A stretch of 64,000 nucleotides of DNA from Anaerolineales bacterium UBA5195 (GTDB lineage Bacteria; Chloroflexota; Anaerolineae; Anaerolineales; Villigracilaceae), in the NCBI GenBank assembly GCA_002412925.1, contig DHVZ01000053.1, forward strand, positions 1-64,000, given 5' to 3'. Shown here in pieces: positions 25,640 through 33,750 of this stretch. A program made the position numbers and the translations under genes. The notes under the pieces were generated by a model, which worked only from the letters and a program-made list of their open reading frames with translations, ran no database searches and was not told the origin of the DNA. Position 1 is the first letter of the stretch. Every line of letters begins with the position of its first letter.

Positions 25640-25653
25640 GTGACATTTGTCAC
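25640..25653. promoter_or_regulatory. palindromic candidate SorC operator
   Basis: GTGACA and TGTCAC form perfect arms around TT at 25640-25653, about 95 bases upstream of the minus-strand SorC start and inside the shared divergent control region. Its use as an operator is inferred. Confidence 0.5.
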
Positions 25654-25741
25654 AAAAAGAAAAGGGGCGGTCTTTGGGGGAAACTAATAGGCGATGAAAT
25701 CAGGAGACTAAAGCGGAAAAAGCATTTCAATATTTCATGGC

Positions 25742-25808
25742 TGAACATATGAACAGGCCGCTGCTTTGACAGGCAATTGAACAAATGAACAGGGTTGACC
25801 ACTTGACC
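25742..25808. promoter_or_regulatory. phased TGAACA direct repeats in the divergent SorC region
   Basis: TGAACA occurs at 25742, 25750, 25778 and 25786, giving two near-identical 16-base units (25742-25757 and 25778-25793) 36 bases apart. Each unit holds two copies spaced 8 bases. A related pair TTGACC lies at 25795 and 25803 with the same 8-base spacing. DeoR/SorC-type regulators are known to use TGAACA-like half-sites. These are probably sites for one or both flanking SorC proteins. Confidence 0.6.
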
Positions 25809-25912
25809 ATCTCGATTAAGTGCCGTAAAGTATGTACAGTACTGTCATTCATAAAAATGCCAAAAGCAGGCAAGCGTCACATTGGACTAACCACGAAAGG
25901 CATCAAATCAAG

Positions 25913-26857
25913 ATGGACCCCGAAACCCACCGTCTATTAGCCAAACTTGCCAAAATGTACTATGAGGATGATCTAACTCAAAAAGAGATTGGGAGTCGAC
26001 TGGGGCTATCTCGTATCAAGATCTCCCGCATGTTACGTCTGGCGAAAGAGAAAAAAATTGTCCAAATCGTGATTTCCCCGGAAGGCGAGACTCACATTGA
26101 CCTGGAGCACGAACTGGAAGCGCGATACAACCTGGCTGAAGTGATCGTGGTGTCCCCCACCGTGTACTCGCAGGAAATCATCCGCGAAGAATTGGGTCTG
26201 GCGGCGGCACATTGTTTCCTTCGAAGCCTGAACGGAGACGAAACGGTATCCATTACCTGGGGTAGAAACCTATCTGCCATGGTCGCCGCGCTGACCCCTG
26301 CGCGCTACCCAGACTTGCGAGTGGTGCAAGGGTTGGGCGGAATCAGCGAACCGATATCCGACTACGACGGAGTGGAACTGGTTCAACGAATGGCTCAAAC
26401 CCTTGGGGCACGGGGGGTCATTCTATCGGCGCCTGGCATTGTGAAACACAAGGAGACAAAGGATGCGCTGCTCCAGGAGCGACACATTGCTGATGTGATT
26501 ACCATGGCAGCCAACGCCAACATTGCCATTGTAGGTATCGGAAACCCGGCGCCAGATACCCTGATGCGGGCGAACAGGTTATTCACCGAAGAAGAGTTCG
26601 ATTGGCTATTGGCAAAGGGAGCGGTCGGCGACATTGGATTGCGCTTTTTCGATCAGGACGGCAACCCCATTCGCGGCGACATCAATAACCGCATCATTGG
26701 ATTGGACCTGGAGAAACTCAGAAAAATTCCGCGCGTAATCGGCGTGGCGGGCGGACCTGATAAATTCGAGGTGATTCGCGCCGCCCTGCGGGGCAAATTC
26801 ATCAACGTGCTGATTACGGATATCAACAACGCCCGTCGTTTATTGGAAGAAAAATAA
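25913..26857 (+). CDS. SorC-family regulator of module B
   Basis: A 314-residue SorC protein: helix-turn-helix (MYYEDDLTQKEIGSRL, SRIKISRMLRL) and an effector domain with TWGRNLSAMVAAL, SAPGIVKHKET, GIGNPAP, GAVGDIGLRFFD and VIGVAGGPDKF. I chose ATG 25913 because homology begins there. The longer frame from 25832 would add 27 residues and place a palindrome inside the gene. The ribosome site is weak either way. It starts the plus-strand module B, 62 bases before the isomerase gene. Confidence 0.9.
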   Translation: MDPETHRLLAKLAKMYYEDDLTQKEIGSRLGLSRIKISRMLRLAKEKKIVQIVISPEGETHIDLEHELEARYNLAEVIVVSPTVYSQEIIREELGLAAAHCFLRSLNGDETVSITWGRNLSAMVAALTPARYPDLRVVQGLGGISEPISDYDGVELVQRMAQTLGARGVILSAPGIVKHKETKDALLQERHIADVITMAANANIAIVGIGNPAPDTLMRANRLFTEEEFDWLLAKGAVGDIGLRFFDQDGNPIRGDINNRIIGLDLEKLRKIPRVIGVAGGPDKFEVIRAALRGKFINVLITDINNARRLLEEK

Positions 26858-26918
26858 GGCAACAGTTAGCGGCTCTATAAAGTACGTCATTCCCAATTAT
26901 TAAAGAAAGGAACTTTCC

Positions 26919-28331
26919 ATGAAATCACAAACTGTTTTTGGCATCATTGTCGGTACGCGAGGTTTTTTCCCGTCTTCCCTGGCTGTGCAAGGGCGCAGGG
27001 ACATCCTGGCAAAACTCAATCAACTGGGTTATGGCGCAATTATTCCGCCTGAAGATGCCACCCCGCATGGCGCCATCGAAACCCTGGCCGATGCCAAAGT
27101 CTGCGCCAGGCTGTTCCGCGAAAACGCCGAGCAGATTGACGGTATTCTCGTTTTGTTGCCGAATTTTGGCGATGAACTGGGCGTGGTCGAGACGATTGCC
27201 CGCTCCGGGCTGCAGGTTCCCATTTTGGTGCAGGCCAGCCCCGATATCGTGGCAAAGATGGACATGGCTCACCGGCGCGACTCGTTCTGCGGCAAATTAT
27301 CGGTTTGCAACAACCTGTACCAGCGCGGCTTCACCATCACCAACACAACCCGCCATACCTGCGACATCAATAGCGAGGCATTCACCGCCGACCTGCACTA
27401 TTTTGCCACGGTCTGCCGCATCGTGCGTGGCACCTCCACCGCCCGGCTGGGGATGATTGGGCAACGTCCCGACCCGTTTAATACGGTGCGCTTTTCGGAA
27501 AAACTGCTCGAGGCTTCGGGCGTGCATGTCAACGCAGTGGATTTGTCCGAAATCATCGGAGCAGCCCAGGCGATGGGCGATACAGAGGCGGTGCTCCAGC
27601 GTGTGGCTGAGATTCAGGGGTACGGGCCTGTGGCGCCTTCCACACCCAGCGCGCACCTGCTTAGGCAAGCCAAACTCGCCCTCGCAGTTGAAAAATGGAT
27701 CGAGGACAACGAATGCGACGCCAGCGCCATTCAATGCTGGGCATCCATCCAAAATAACTACGGCTGCGCCACCTGCCTGACGATGAGTATGATGGGCGAG
27801 AAGGGTAAACCCAGCGCCTGCGAAACCGACGTGATGGGCGCGCTTTCGATGTATATGCTGCGCCTGGCCACCGGCAACGCCCCTGGTTACCTGGATTGGA
27901 ACAATAACTACGATGATGATGAGAACAAGTGCATCAATATCCACTGTTCTAATTATCCCAAGAGTTTCATCGGTGAAATCCGCGAGATCGGCACACTCGA
28001 TATTTTAGGCGCATCGTTGGGTGAGGAACGCTGCTTTGGCGCGGTGAAGGGCAAAGTTTCTCCGGGTCCGATGACCTTCTTGAAAATTTCCACCGACGAC
28101 ACGCGAGGCGTGATCAAACTGTACGTGGGTGAAGGTGAATTCACAGACGACCCAACAGACACCGTGGGTGGAGTAGCTGTTTGCCACGTGGAAAGGCTCC
28201 AAGAATTGCTTGATACGCTGTGTTTGAACGGTTTCGAGCATCACGTTGCCATGGTGCGCGGCCACGCCGCGAAAGCCCTGGCCGAAGCGGCTGAAAAATA
28301 CCTCGGCTGGGAAGTTTACCGCCACAATTGA
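26919..28331 (+). CDS. L-fucose/L-arabinose isomerase-like protein, module B
   Basis: A 470-residue paralogue of the module A isomerase. The same putative metal ligands are present: Glu in ACETDVMG, Asp in LDWNNNYDD, His in NIHCSNYPKSF. The N-terminal GIIVGTRGFFPSS and VLLPNFGDELG match too. The start follows AAAGGAACTTTCC. The two proteins are clearly homologous along their length but not recent copies, so they may act on different stereoisomers. It is followed after 31 bases by a TIM-barrel isomerase gene. Confidence 0.86.
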   Translation: MKSQTVFGIIVGTRGFFPSSLAVQGRRDILAKLNQLGYGAIIPPEDATPHGAIETLADAKVCARLFRENAEQIDGILVLLPNFGDELGVVETIARSGLQVPILVQASPDIVAKMDMAHRRDSFCGKLSVCNNLYQRGFTITNTTRHTCDINSEAFTADLHYFATVCRIVRGTSTARLGMIGQRPDPFNTVRFSEKLLEASGVHVNAVDLSEIIGAAQAMGDTEAVLQRVAEIQGYGPVAPSTPSAHLLRQAKLALAVEKWIEDNECDASAIQCWASIQNNYGCATCLTMSMMGEKGKPSACETDVMGALSMYMLRLATGNAPGYLDWNNNYDDDENKCINIHCSNYPKSFIGEIREIGTLDILGASLGEERCFGAVKGKVSPGPMTFLKISTDDTRGVIKLYVGEGEFTDDPTDTVGGVAVCHVERLQELLDTLCLNGFEHHVAMVRGHAAKALAEAAEKYLGWEVYRHN

Positions 28332-28362
28332 CCCTGCCCCGACAACCACAAGAAGCCATGAC

Positions 28363-29259
28363 ATGCCCACCTTCAAATATTCTTACTTTCAACTGACCTT
28401 CGGGCAGGAAGAAGCCTACCTGCACCCTGAAAAGACCTACCAGCGCCTGAAGAAATTCGGCTACGACGCCATCGAGTTGACGCCGCCGAAGGGCCGCTAC
28501 GGACTGGGCGTGAAAATGGATGATTACCTGAAAACGCACCAGCGCCTCATGCAGGAGTACGGCCTGGCGGTTTCCTGCATCAACGAGTGCTGGGGAGCGA
28601 TGTGGGACCCCTATTCGCCGACCTTCAAGACCCTCACTGAACCCAAGACCGCCGATCTGGCGGTTTCGGAAACGAAAACATCCATTGACTTCGCCGCCGA
28701 ATTGGGCGCGCCGTTTGTGACCGTGGCCACCGCCATTCACGCCGACATTACCGCCGACAATGTGGCCGAGTGTACAGCCGTGGCTGTGGATGCCCTGCGC
28801 CGCATGTGCGATTACGCCGCTCAGAGAGGCGTACACCTGGTGTTCGAGGCTACCAACCACCTGGAGATGGGCAAGTACGTCAACACAGCCATGAACCACC
28901 GTTGCATGATCCAGGCTACCGGGCGCGACAACATCGGCATCCAGCTCGACTGGTTCCACGCAAACTTTGAAGAACTCAACCCCTACGAAGCGGTGATGGA
29001 TGCCGGCGACCTGCTATGGCACATCCATTTCCGTGATTCAAACTCACTGACCCCCGGTTATGGTACGGTGGATTTCAAGGCGGTGATGCGCGCCTTGAAA
29101 AAGATCAATTACAGCGGTTTCTGCACCATCGAAAGCGCGCCGATGATCCCCGACTCTGATACTGCTGCCCAGGATGGAATCACGTATCTCAAGATGCTGG
29201 AGCGGATTGCCGAATACCAGCTCAGCCCTGAATTTCCGAATGGGTTTGCAGTGGTGTAA
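28363..29259 (+). CDS. sugar phosphate isomerase/epimerase (TIM barrel)
   Basis: A 298-residue protein of the xylose-isomerase-like TIM-barrel superfamily. Metal-binding residues are suggested by VFEATNHLEMG (Glu), IQLDWFHANFEE (Asp, His), HIHFRDSN (His) and FCTIESAP (Glu). Such proteins isomerise or epimerise keto sugars, for example tagatose 3-epimerase and hydroxypyruvate isomerase. ATG 28363 begins the homologous region. The longer frame from 28246 overlaps the isomerase gene. It has no counterpart in module A, where the SIS protein may fill an isomerase role. Confidence 0.85.
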   Translation: MPTFKYSYFQLTFGQEEAYLHPEKTYQRLKKFGYDAIELTPPKGRYGLGVKMDDYLKTHQRLMQEYGLAVSCINECWGAMWDPYSPTFKTLTEPKTADLAVSETKTSIDFAAELGAPFVTVATAIHADITADNVAECTAVAVDALRRMCDYAAQRGVHLVFEATNHLEMGKYVNTAMNHRCMIQATGRDNIGIQLDWFHANFEELNPYEAVMDAGDLLWHIHFRDSNSLTPGYGTVDFKAVMRALKKINYSGFCTIESAPMIPDSDTAAQDGITYLKMLERIAEYQLSPEFPNGFAVV

Positions 29260-29317
29260 GGAGGTGGCAAAGCCCCCAAGAATAGAACTCTCCACTTTAA
29301 TTTGGTCAAACAAGGGG

Positions 29318-29398
29318 GAGGCGCAGGCACCCATGGCTGTCTAACGGGACGTGCAACGTAGCGTCTGCGCCTCGAAAACTTGCGGTCATTCAACCGCA
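29318..29398 (+). other. inverted repeats in the leader of the binding-protein gene
   Basis: Arms GAGGCGCAG (29318-29326) and CTGCGCCTC (29365-29373) are perfect at a distance. A tight hairpin TGCGGT/ACCGCA follows at 29381-29398. Both lie in the 184-base gap before the Tat lipoprotein gene, with no clear U tract. They may form alternative leader structures. Confidence 0.45.
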
Positions 29399-29443
29399 GG
29401 GTCATAGTTTCGCTTATAACGATTAAAAGGTCAAGGAGAAAAT

Positions 29444-30907
29444 ATGAACACCAAAAGACTGAATCGGCGCGATTTCTTGAAAATCGGCACAATGGCCGTC
29501 GGCAGCGCGCTGCTCGCATCTTGCGCTCCTAAAGACATGCTGGTTCCCGATGCGACGACGGCTCCCGGTGCGACGACAGTGCCGGCTACCTCTGTCGCAG
29601 CCAAGGGACCTGTAACTCTCGATGTTATGGCTCCCGTGGCTGAGTACGAAGGCGCCTACCGGGAGATTTGGAACGTCTTCGAAGCCGAAAACCCTGGTAT
29701 CAAGATCAACCTATTCTCGATCAACGAAGATACGGCGGCTGCGCACCAGGCCAAAGTCGCCGGCGGCTACCTGCCTGCCTTCGAACATACACAGGAATTG
29801 CAGGTTTTCTTCAACAAAGACAACTATCAAATGGCGACAGACCTTAGCAAGGTTGGCTTTGAGTGGTTCGATCGCTGGACTTATGATGTCAAAGGCGCCT
29901 GGCCGGCGCTGTACAACCTGCCCGGCCCGCGTTCGCTCGACATCTTCCAGGGGTTTGTCTTTACCTGGCAGTACAACGCTGATCTGATGGCGAAATCTGG
30001 CCTGGATCCGCGCCGGGATGTCAAAACCTGGCAGGATTTCGAGAAATTCCTGGATGAAGGCACAGCCTGGGCTAAGGCAACCGATGGCGTGGAATATTTC
30101 TGGAATCAATCCTGGCATAACTGGGTCTTTGGCATGGTGTACATGGACTTGATCCCTCTGGCATTTGCAGATGGCTCACGCGAGCGCCAGGCGGATTGCT
30201 GGATGGGTAAAGCCAAATTCAACGCGCCTGATTCACCCTATCGCCACACCTATGAGTTCTTCAAGAAAGCCAATGACCGCGGCTGGATTCCCGAAAGCAT
30301 GTGGACTCGCCAGTGGGAAGGGGATATGGAAGCCAGTTACATTGCCGGAAAGTCGGTCATGATGCTGCACGGACCCTGGGTGTGGGACAAAGCCATCGCC
30401 GCTGGTTCCACCTTCACGCAGGCCGGCTTCCCGGCCACCCCGCCCGCCGATGGACAGACCTGGTTGCAGGGCGCTCTCCCGCCAACGATTGATGCGGGGT
30501 ATTTCATGCGCGAAGGCGCACAGAATTTGCCCGAGTGGCCTGAAATTCAGAAGGCATGGAACTGGTTCTTCAGCCCCAAGGTAATCGAAATGCGCGCCCA
30601 GGCAGAGGGTCGCGTACCAACATACACGCTCGATACCCCGCTGGATCTGAAGGGGCCTCAATTTAAGTACGTCCTCAAGGATATCGGAACAGCCAATGGC
30701 GAGTTCTCCGATATCAAGTGGGAGGAAGGCTTAACCGGCATCGTTAAAGCCGGACCCTACCAGGTCAAAGGCTCAAAAGGCGTTTGGGACTGGGAAAGCA
30801 ATGGAAACAACCAGGTCTTCGCCGATGTGTTGAGCGGCAAGATTACGGTTCAAGATGCGTTGGATATTGCTCAGCGCAACTGGGAAGAAAGTTACAAAGT
30901 CGGATAG
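29444..30907 (+). CDS. CUT1 sugar-binding protein with Tat-type lipoprotein signal
   Basis: A 487-residue family 1 solute-binding protein. The N terminus carries a twin-arginine motif (NRRDFLK, residues 7-13) followed by a hydrophobic stretch and a lipobox LASC (Cys about residue 28), then a Thr/Pro/Ala tether. It is thus probably folded before export and anchored to the membrane, unlike the two Sec-type binding lipoproteins elsewhere in the window. The start follows AAGGAGAAAAT. It feeds the two permeases encoded next. The ligand is unknown. Confidence 0.9.
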   Translation: MNTKRLNRRDFLKIGTMAVGSALLASCAPKDMLVPDATTAPGATTVPATSVAAKGPVTLDVMAPVAEYEGAYREIWNVFEAENPGIKINLFSINEDTAAAHQAKVAGGYLPAFEHTQELQVFFNKDNYQMATDLSKVGFEWFDRWTYDVKGAWPALYNLPGPRSLDIFQGFVFTWQYNADLMAKSGLDPRRDVKTWQDFEKFLDEGTAWAKATDGVEYFWNQSWHNWVFGMVYMDLIPLAFADGSRERQADCWMGKAKFNAPDSPYRHTYEFFKKANDRGWIPESMWTRQWEGDMEASYIAGKSVMMLHGPWVWDKAIAAGSTFTQAGFPATPPADGQTWLQGALPPTIDAGYFMREGAQNLPEWPEIQKAWNWFFSPKVIEMRAQAEGRVPTYTLDTPLDLKGPQFKYVLKDIGTANGEFSDIKWEEGLTGIVKAGPYQVKGSKGVWDWESNGNNQVFADVLSGKITVQDALDIAQRNWEESYKVG

Positions 30908-30921
30908 TCTTGCCAAATACG

Positions 30922-30946
30922 CAGGGGCGGGAGTATCCCGCCCCTG
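30922..30946 (+). other. intercistronic hairpin after the module B binding-protein gene
   Basis: Perfect 11-bp arms, CAGGGGCGGGA (30922-30932) and TCCCGCCCCTG (30936-30946), close on a 3-nt GTA loop. No U tract follows. It begins 15 bases after the stop codon and ends 27 bases before the permease start, as in the two other transporter operons. Confidence 0.7.
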
Positions 30947-30973
30947 TCATGCCAGGTATTGCGCGGAGTGTTT

Positions 30974-31882
30974 ATGTTCAAATCTCAAGGTGTCTCTCAC
31001 CGCCAAAAAAAGCTTATATTGACCCAATATGCATTTATTTTGCCCCAGTTGATTTTATTCGTGGGGCTGACAATTGTGCCATTGTTCGTTGCCATTCCGA
31101 TTCTTTTTACCGATATGGCGCAGTTCAATGATCCCCAGATCAACCCGGTGGGGTGGCGCAATTTTACGGTACTGTTTACCGATCCCAGCATCCAACGCGA
31201 TTACCTTCCCGCGCTGCAACGCACCCTTGTTTTCGTCTTCCTGAACTACACCACGGTTTTTATTTTTGGTCTTAGTCTGGCTCTGCTGATGTATGAGGTG
31301 GGCTTTAAGGGCGGTTTCTTTACCGTGATCTACCTGCCGTTGATGCTTTCTGGTCTGGCAGTGGGTTATATGGCAGTGATGTTGTTCTCAAAAGGCACTG
31401 GGACGGTTAATCTGTTGCTGCTGGAGTTCAAGTTGATCAGCAAAGCCTTCGATATCTACTCGCCTGAAGGCACGGCATTTATTCTTCCGCTGCTGGTGGG
31501 CTGGCGTTATGCCGGCTATAACATGGCAATCTTTCTCTCCGGGCTGTTGGGTATTCCCGACGAAACCATCGACGCTTCAGTGGTGGATGGGGCAAGTTAT
31601 TGGCAAAGACTCTGGCATGTCTATTTCCCGCAGATGATCCCCTCATTCATCATGGCAACAACCATGTGCCTGATCGGCTCGTTTGCGGTTTTCGACGAGT
31701 TGGTGGCAATGGGCGCCTTATACGTCAACCCCGAAGCAAAACTGCTCAGCGTGCTATTTTTCACTTACGGTTTCCAGGTTGAACGTTTGGCGATGGGAAT
31801 GACGCTGGCAGTGGAAACTTTCCTGCCGCTGGTTGTGGTGGGTGTTCTATTACAACGCTTGCAGCGCCGCATGCAGTATTAG
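30974..31882 (+). CDS. CUT1 sugar ABC permease, MalF type (module B)
   Basis: A 302-residue permease with six predicted membrane segments. The EAA loop appears as DASVVDGASYWQRLWHVYFP (about residues 200-220). ATG 30974 follows CGGAG. It pairs with the MalG-type gene starting 11 bases after its stop. No ATPase gene is present in this module, so a shared CUT1 ATPase elsewhere is expected. Confidence 0.9.
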   Translation: MFKSQGVSHRQKKLILTQYAFILPQLILFVGLTIVPLFVAIPILFTDMAQFNDPQINPVGWRNFTVLFTDPSIQRDYLPALQRTLVFVFLNYTTVFIFGLSLALLMYEVGFKGGFFTVIYLPLMLSGLAVGYMAVMLFSKGTGTVNLLLLEFKLISKAFDIYSPEGTAFILPLLVGWRYAGYNMAIFLSGLLGIPDETIDASVVDGASYWQRLWHVYFPQMIPSFIMATTMCLIGSFAVFDELVAMGALYVNPEAKLLSVLFFTYGFQVERLAMGMTLAVETFLPLVVVGVLLQRLQRRMQY

Positions 31883-31892
31883 GAGGTTGAAG

Positions 31893-32984
31893 ATGTCCAA
31901 AGCAAATACCTCTCCCAATAAGAGCCTCCTTACCGTCAGTGTACGCCGGCGTATTATTCGGGTGTTCGCAGTCACTGTGATGTTACTCTACACACTCTTT
32001 ACGCTTTTTCCGTTTTATGTACTGTTTGTGCGTAGTTTTGTCTCGACAAAGGATGCGTCTGACCTCCACCTTTGGATTCCGCCTTCCCAGGAAATAAGCC
32101 TGGACCAGGAAGTGGGCAACCTTTCGGTTTTTTACGATCTGGATTTGACCGACCTGAAAACAGCCTTGGGCATCGCCCCCACTGAATTTTTAATGTCTCG
32201 CACAACCTTGCGGGAGGTTTCAGAAAAATATAACATCCCGGAAGAGAATATCAAGGATTATTTTTCTGGATTCTATACCTACAATGGCTGGATGAACCTG
32301 TTGAAAAATCCAGGATTCTTTGGCGCGATCGGACGCACCTTAATCGTGACCATTTTCAGTGTGGCAGGAATCATCATTTTGTCCATCTTCACCGGCCTTG
32401 GGCTGGCTGGGCTAAAACGAAAAGACCAGATGGCGATCTATAACATCTATCTTTTACAAATGGTAATCCCCGGCATGTTGATCTTGCTGCCTCAATACAT
32501 GATGATGCAGGGAATTTTGGGGTTGATCCCCGGCTACGACGAAAAAGGTCCTACCCGCTGGGTGTTGCAGTTGGTTGGTCTGATCTTAATCAACATCAAA
32601 GGCACGGCGCTTTCCACAATGGTCTTCACCTCAGCCATTAGCGCCATCCCGAAAGAGCTTGAAGAATCTGCCAAGCTGGACGGCGCGACCGAATGGCAGT
32701 ATTTGCGATACATCCTGCTGCCCTTGTTGAAGGTGCCGATTGTCAGCCTGGCGGTGATTCAACTGCCGCTGATCTACAACCAATTCCTTGAGCCGTATGT
32801 TTACCTAGACCCGGACAATTCCACGCTGTTACCCTTTATTCAAAGCACTGTGGGTCAATTTTCGACCAATTTCCAGGTCATTTATGCGGCAATTTTTGTC
32901 TCAATCATCCCGATGGTGCTGATCTACCTGATGTTCCGCCGTATGTTCGTACAGGGCGCCCTTGCGGGAGCAATTAAAGGATAG
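31893..32984 (+). CDS. CUT1 sugar ABC permease, MalG type, with enlarged outer loop
   Basis: A 363-residue permease, about 80 residues longer than the MalG-type protein of the first operon. The extra length lies between the first membrane segment (about residues 20-45) and the second (from about 150). The outer loop includes SRTTLREVSEKYNIPEENI, which looks like a small helical domain. The EAA loop is ESAKLDGATEWQYLRYILLP. A perfect AGGAGG precedes ATG 31893. The inserted loop probably contacts the binding protein or substrate. Confidence 0.88.
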   Translation: MSKANTSPNKSLLTVSVRRRIIRVFAVTVMLLYTLFTLFPFYVLFVRSFVSTKDASDLHLWIPPSQEISLDQEVGNLSVFYDLDLTDLKTALGIAPTEFLMSRTTLREVSEKYNIPEENIKDYFSGFYTYNGWMNLLKNPGFFGAIGRTLIVTIFSVAGIIILSIFTGLGLAGLKRKDQMAIYNIYLLQMVIPGMLILLPQYMMMQGILGLIPGYDEKGPTRWVLQLVGLILINIKGTALSTMVFTSAISAIPKELEESAKLDGATEWQYLRYILLPLLKVPIVSLAVIQLPLIYNQFLEPYVYLDPDNSTLLPFIQSTVGQFSTNFQVIYAAIFVSIIPMVLIYLMFRRMFVQGALAGAIKG

Positions 32985-33021
32985 CTTCAATATTGAGTTC
33001 GGTTTATTCCAAGGATACTTA

Positions 33022-33675
33022 ATGATGGCAACAAAATTCCATGTCCTCTGCTTTGGCGACTCGAATACCTGGGGATACATTCCCCTTACGGCAGAACGCT
33101 ATCCACGCGAAGTGCGCTGGGCGGGAATTATGTCGGGCTTACTTGGCAGCGATTTTGAAATAATTGAAGAAGGGCTGAATGGGCGCACCACCGTATGGGA
33201 TGACCCCATTGAGGGAGACAAAAACAGTCTGCAATATTTGCCAGCCTGTTTAGAAAGCCACAAACCGCTGGACCTCGTGATCTTGATGCTGGGGACGAAC
33301 GACTTAAAAGCGCGTTTTTCCCTCACGGCACTGGATATTGCCTTTGGGGTGGAGCGCTTGGCGAAATTGATACTGCATTCCAATTGTGGAATCGGAGGGC
33401 AGTCTCCCGCTATTCTGCTGGCTGCTCCGCCACCTGTGTTGCCCCAAGGTGACTTGGAAGAGATGTTTTTGGGTGCGCGGGAAAAATCCACGCAATTGGC
33501 GGGGCACTATGCCGCCGTGGCAGAACGCTGTGGTTGCGCCTTTTTGGATGTAAGCCAAGTGATTGCCGTTGACTCCGCAGATGGGATTCATTACAACCCG
33601 CAAGCACACAACCTTTTAGGAAAAGTAATGGCAAACCGCGTCCGGGCAATTCTTACGGCAAAACAGCAAGGATGA
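33022..33675 (+). CDS. SGNH/GDSL-family esterase
   Basis: A 217-residue SGNH hydrolase. Block I is CFGDSNTWG (nucleophile Ser, about residue 13), block II is the Gly in GLNGRT, block III is GTNDLK, and block V is DGIHYN with the catalytic Asp and His. No signal peptide is present, so it acts in the cytoplasm. In a sugar operon it probably removes acetyl or other acyl groups from the imported sugar. The start follows AAGGA; ATG 33025 is an equal alternative. Confidence 0.87.
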   Translation: MMATKFHVLCFGDSNTWGYIPLTAERYPREVRWAGIMSGLLGSDFEIIEEGLNGRTTVWDDPIEGDKNSLQYLPACLESHKPLDLVILMLGTNDLKARFSLTALDIAFGVERLAKLILHSNCGIGGQSPAILLAAPPPVLPQGDLEEMFLGAREKSTQLAGHYAAVAERCGCAFLDVSQVIAVDSADGIHYNPQAHNLLGKVMANRVRAILTAKQQG

Positions 33676-33750
33676 GATTTACATAGACTTATTGGTTCCC
33701 GCATTTTGTGAACGACCAAATAGCGGACACACCTAAATACAGGAGAACTC

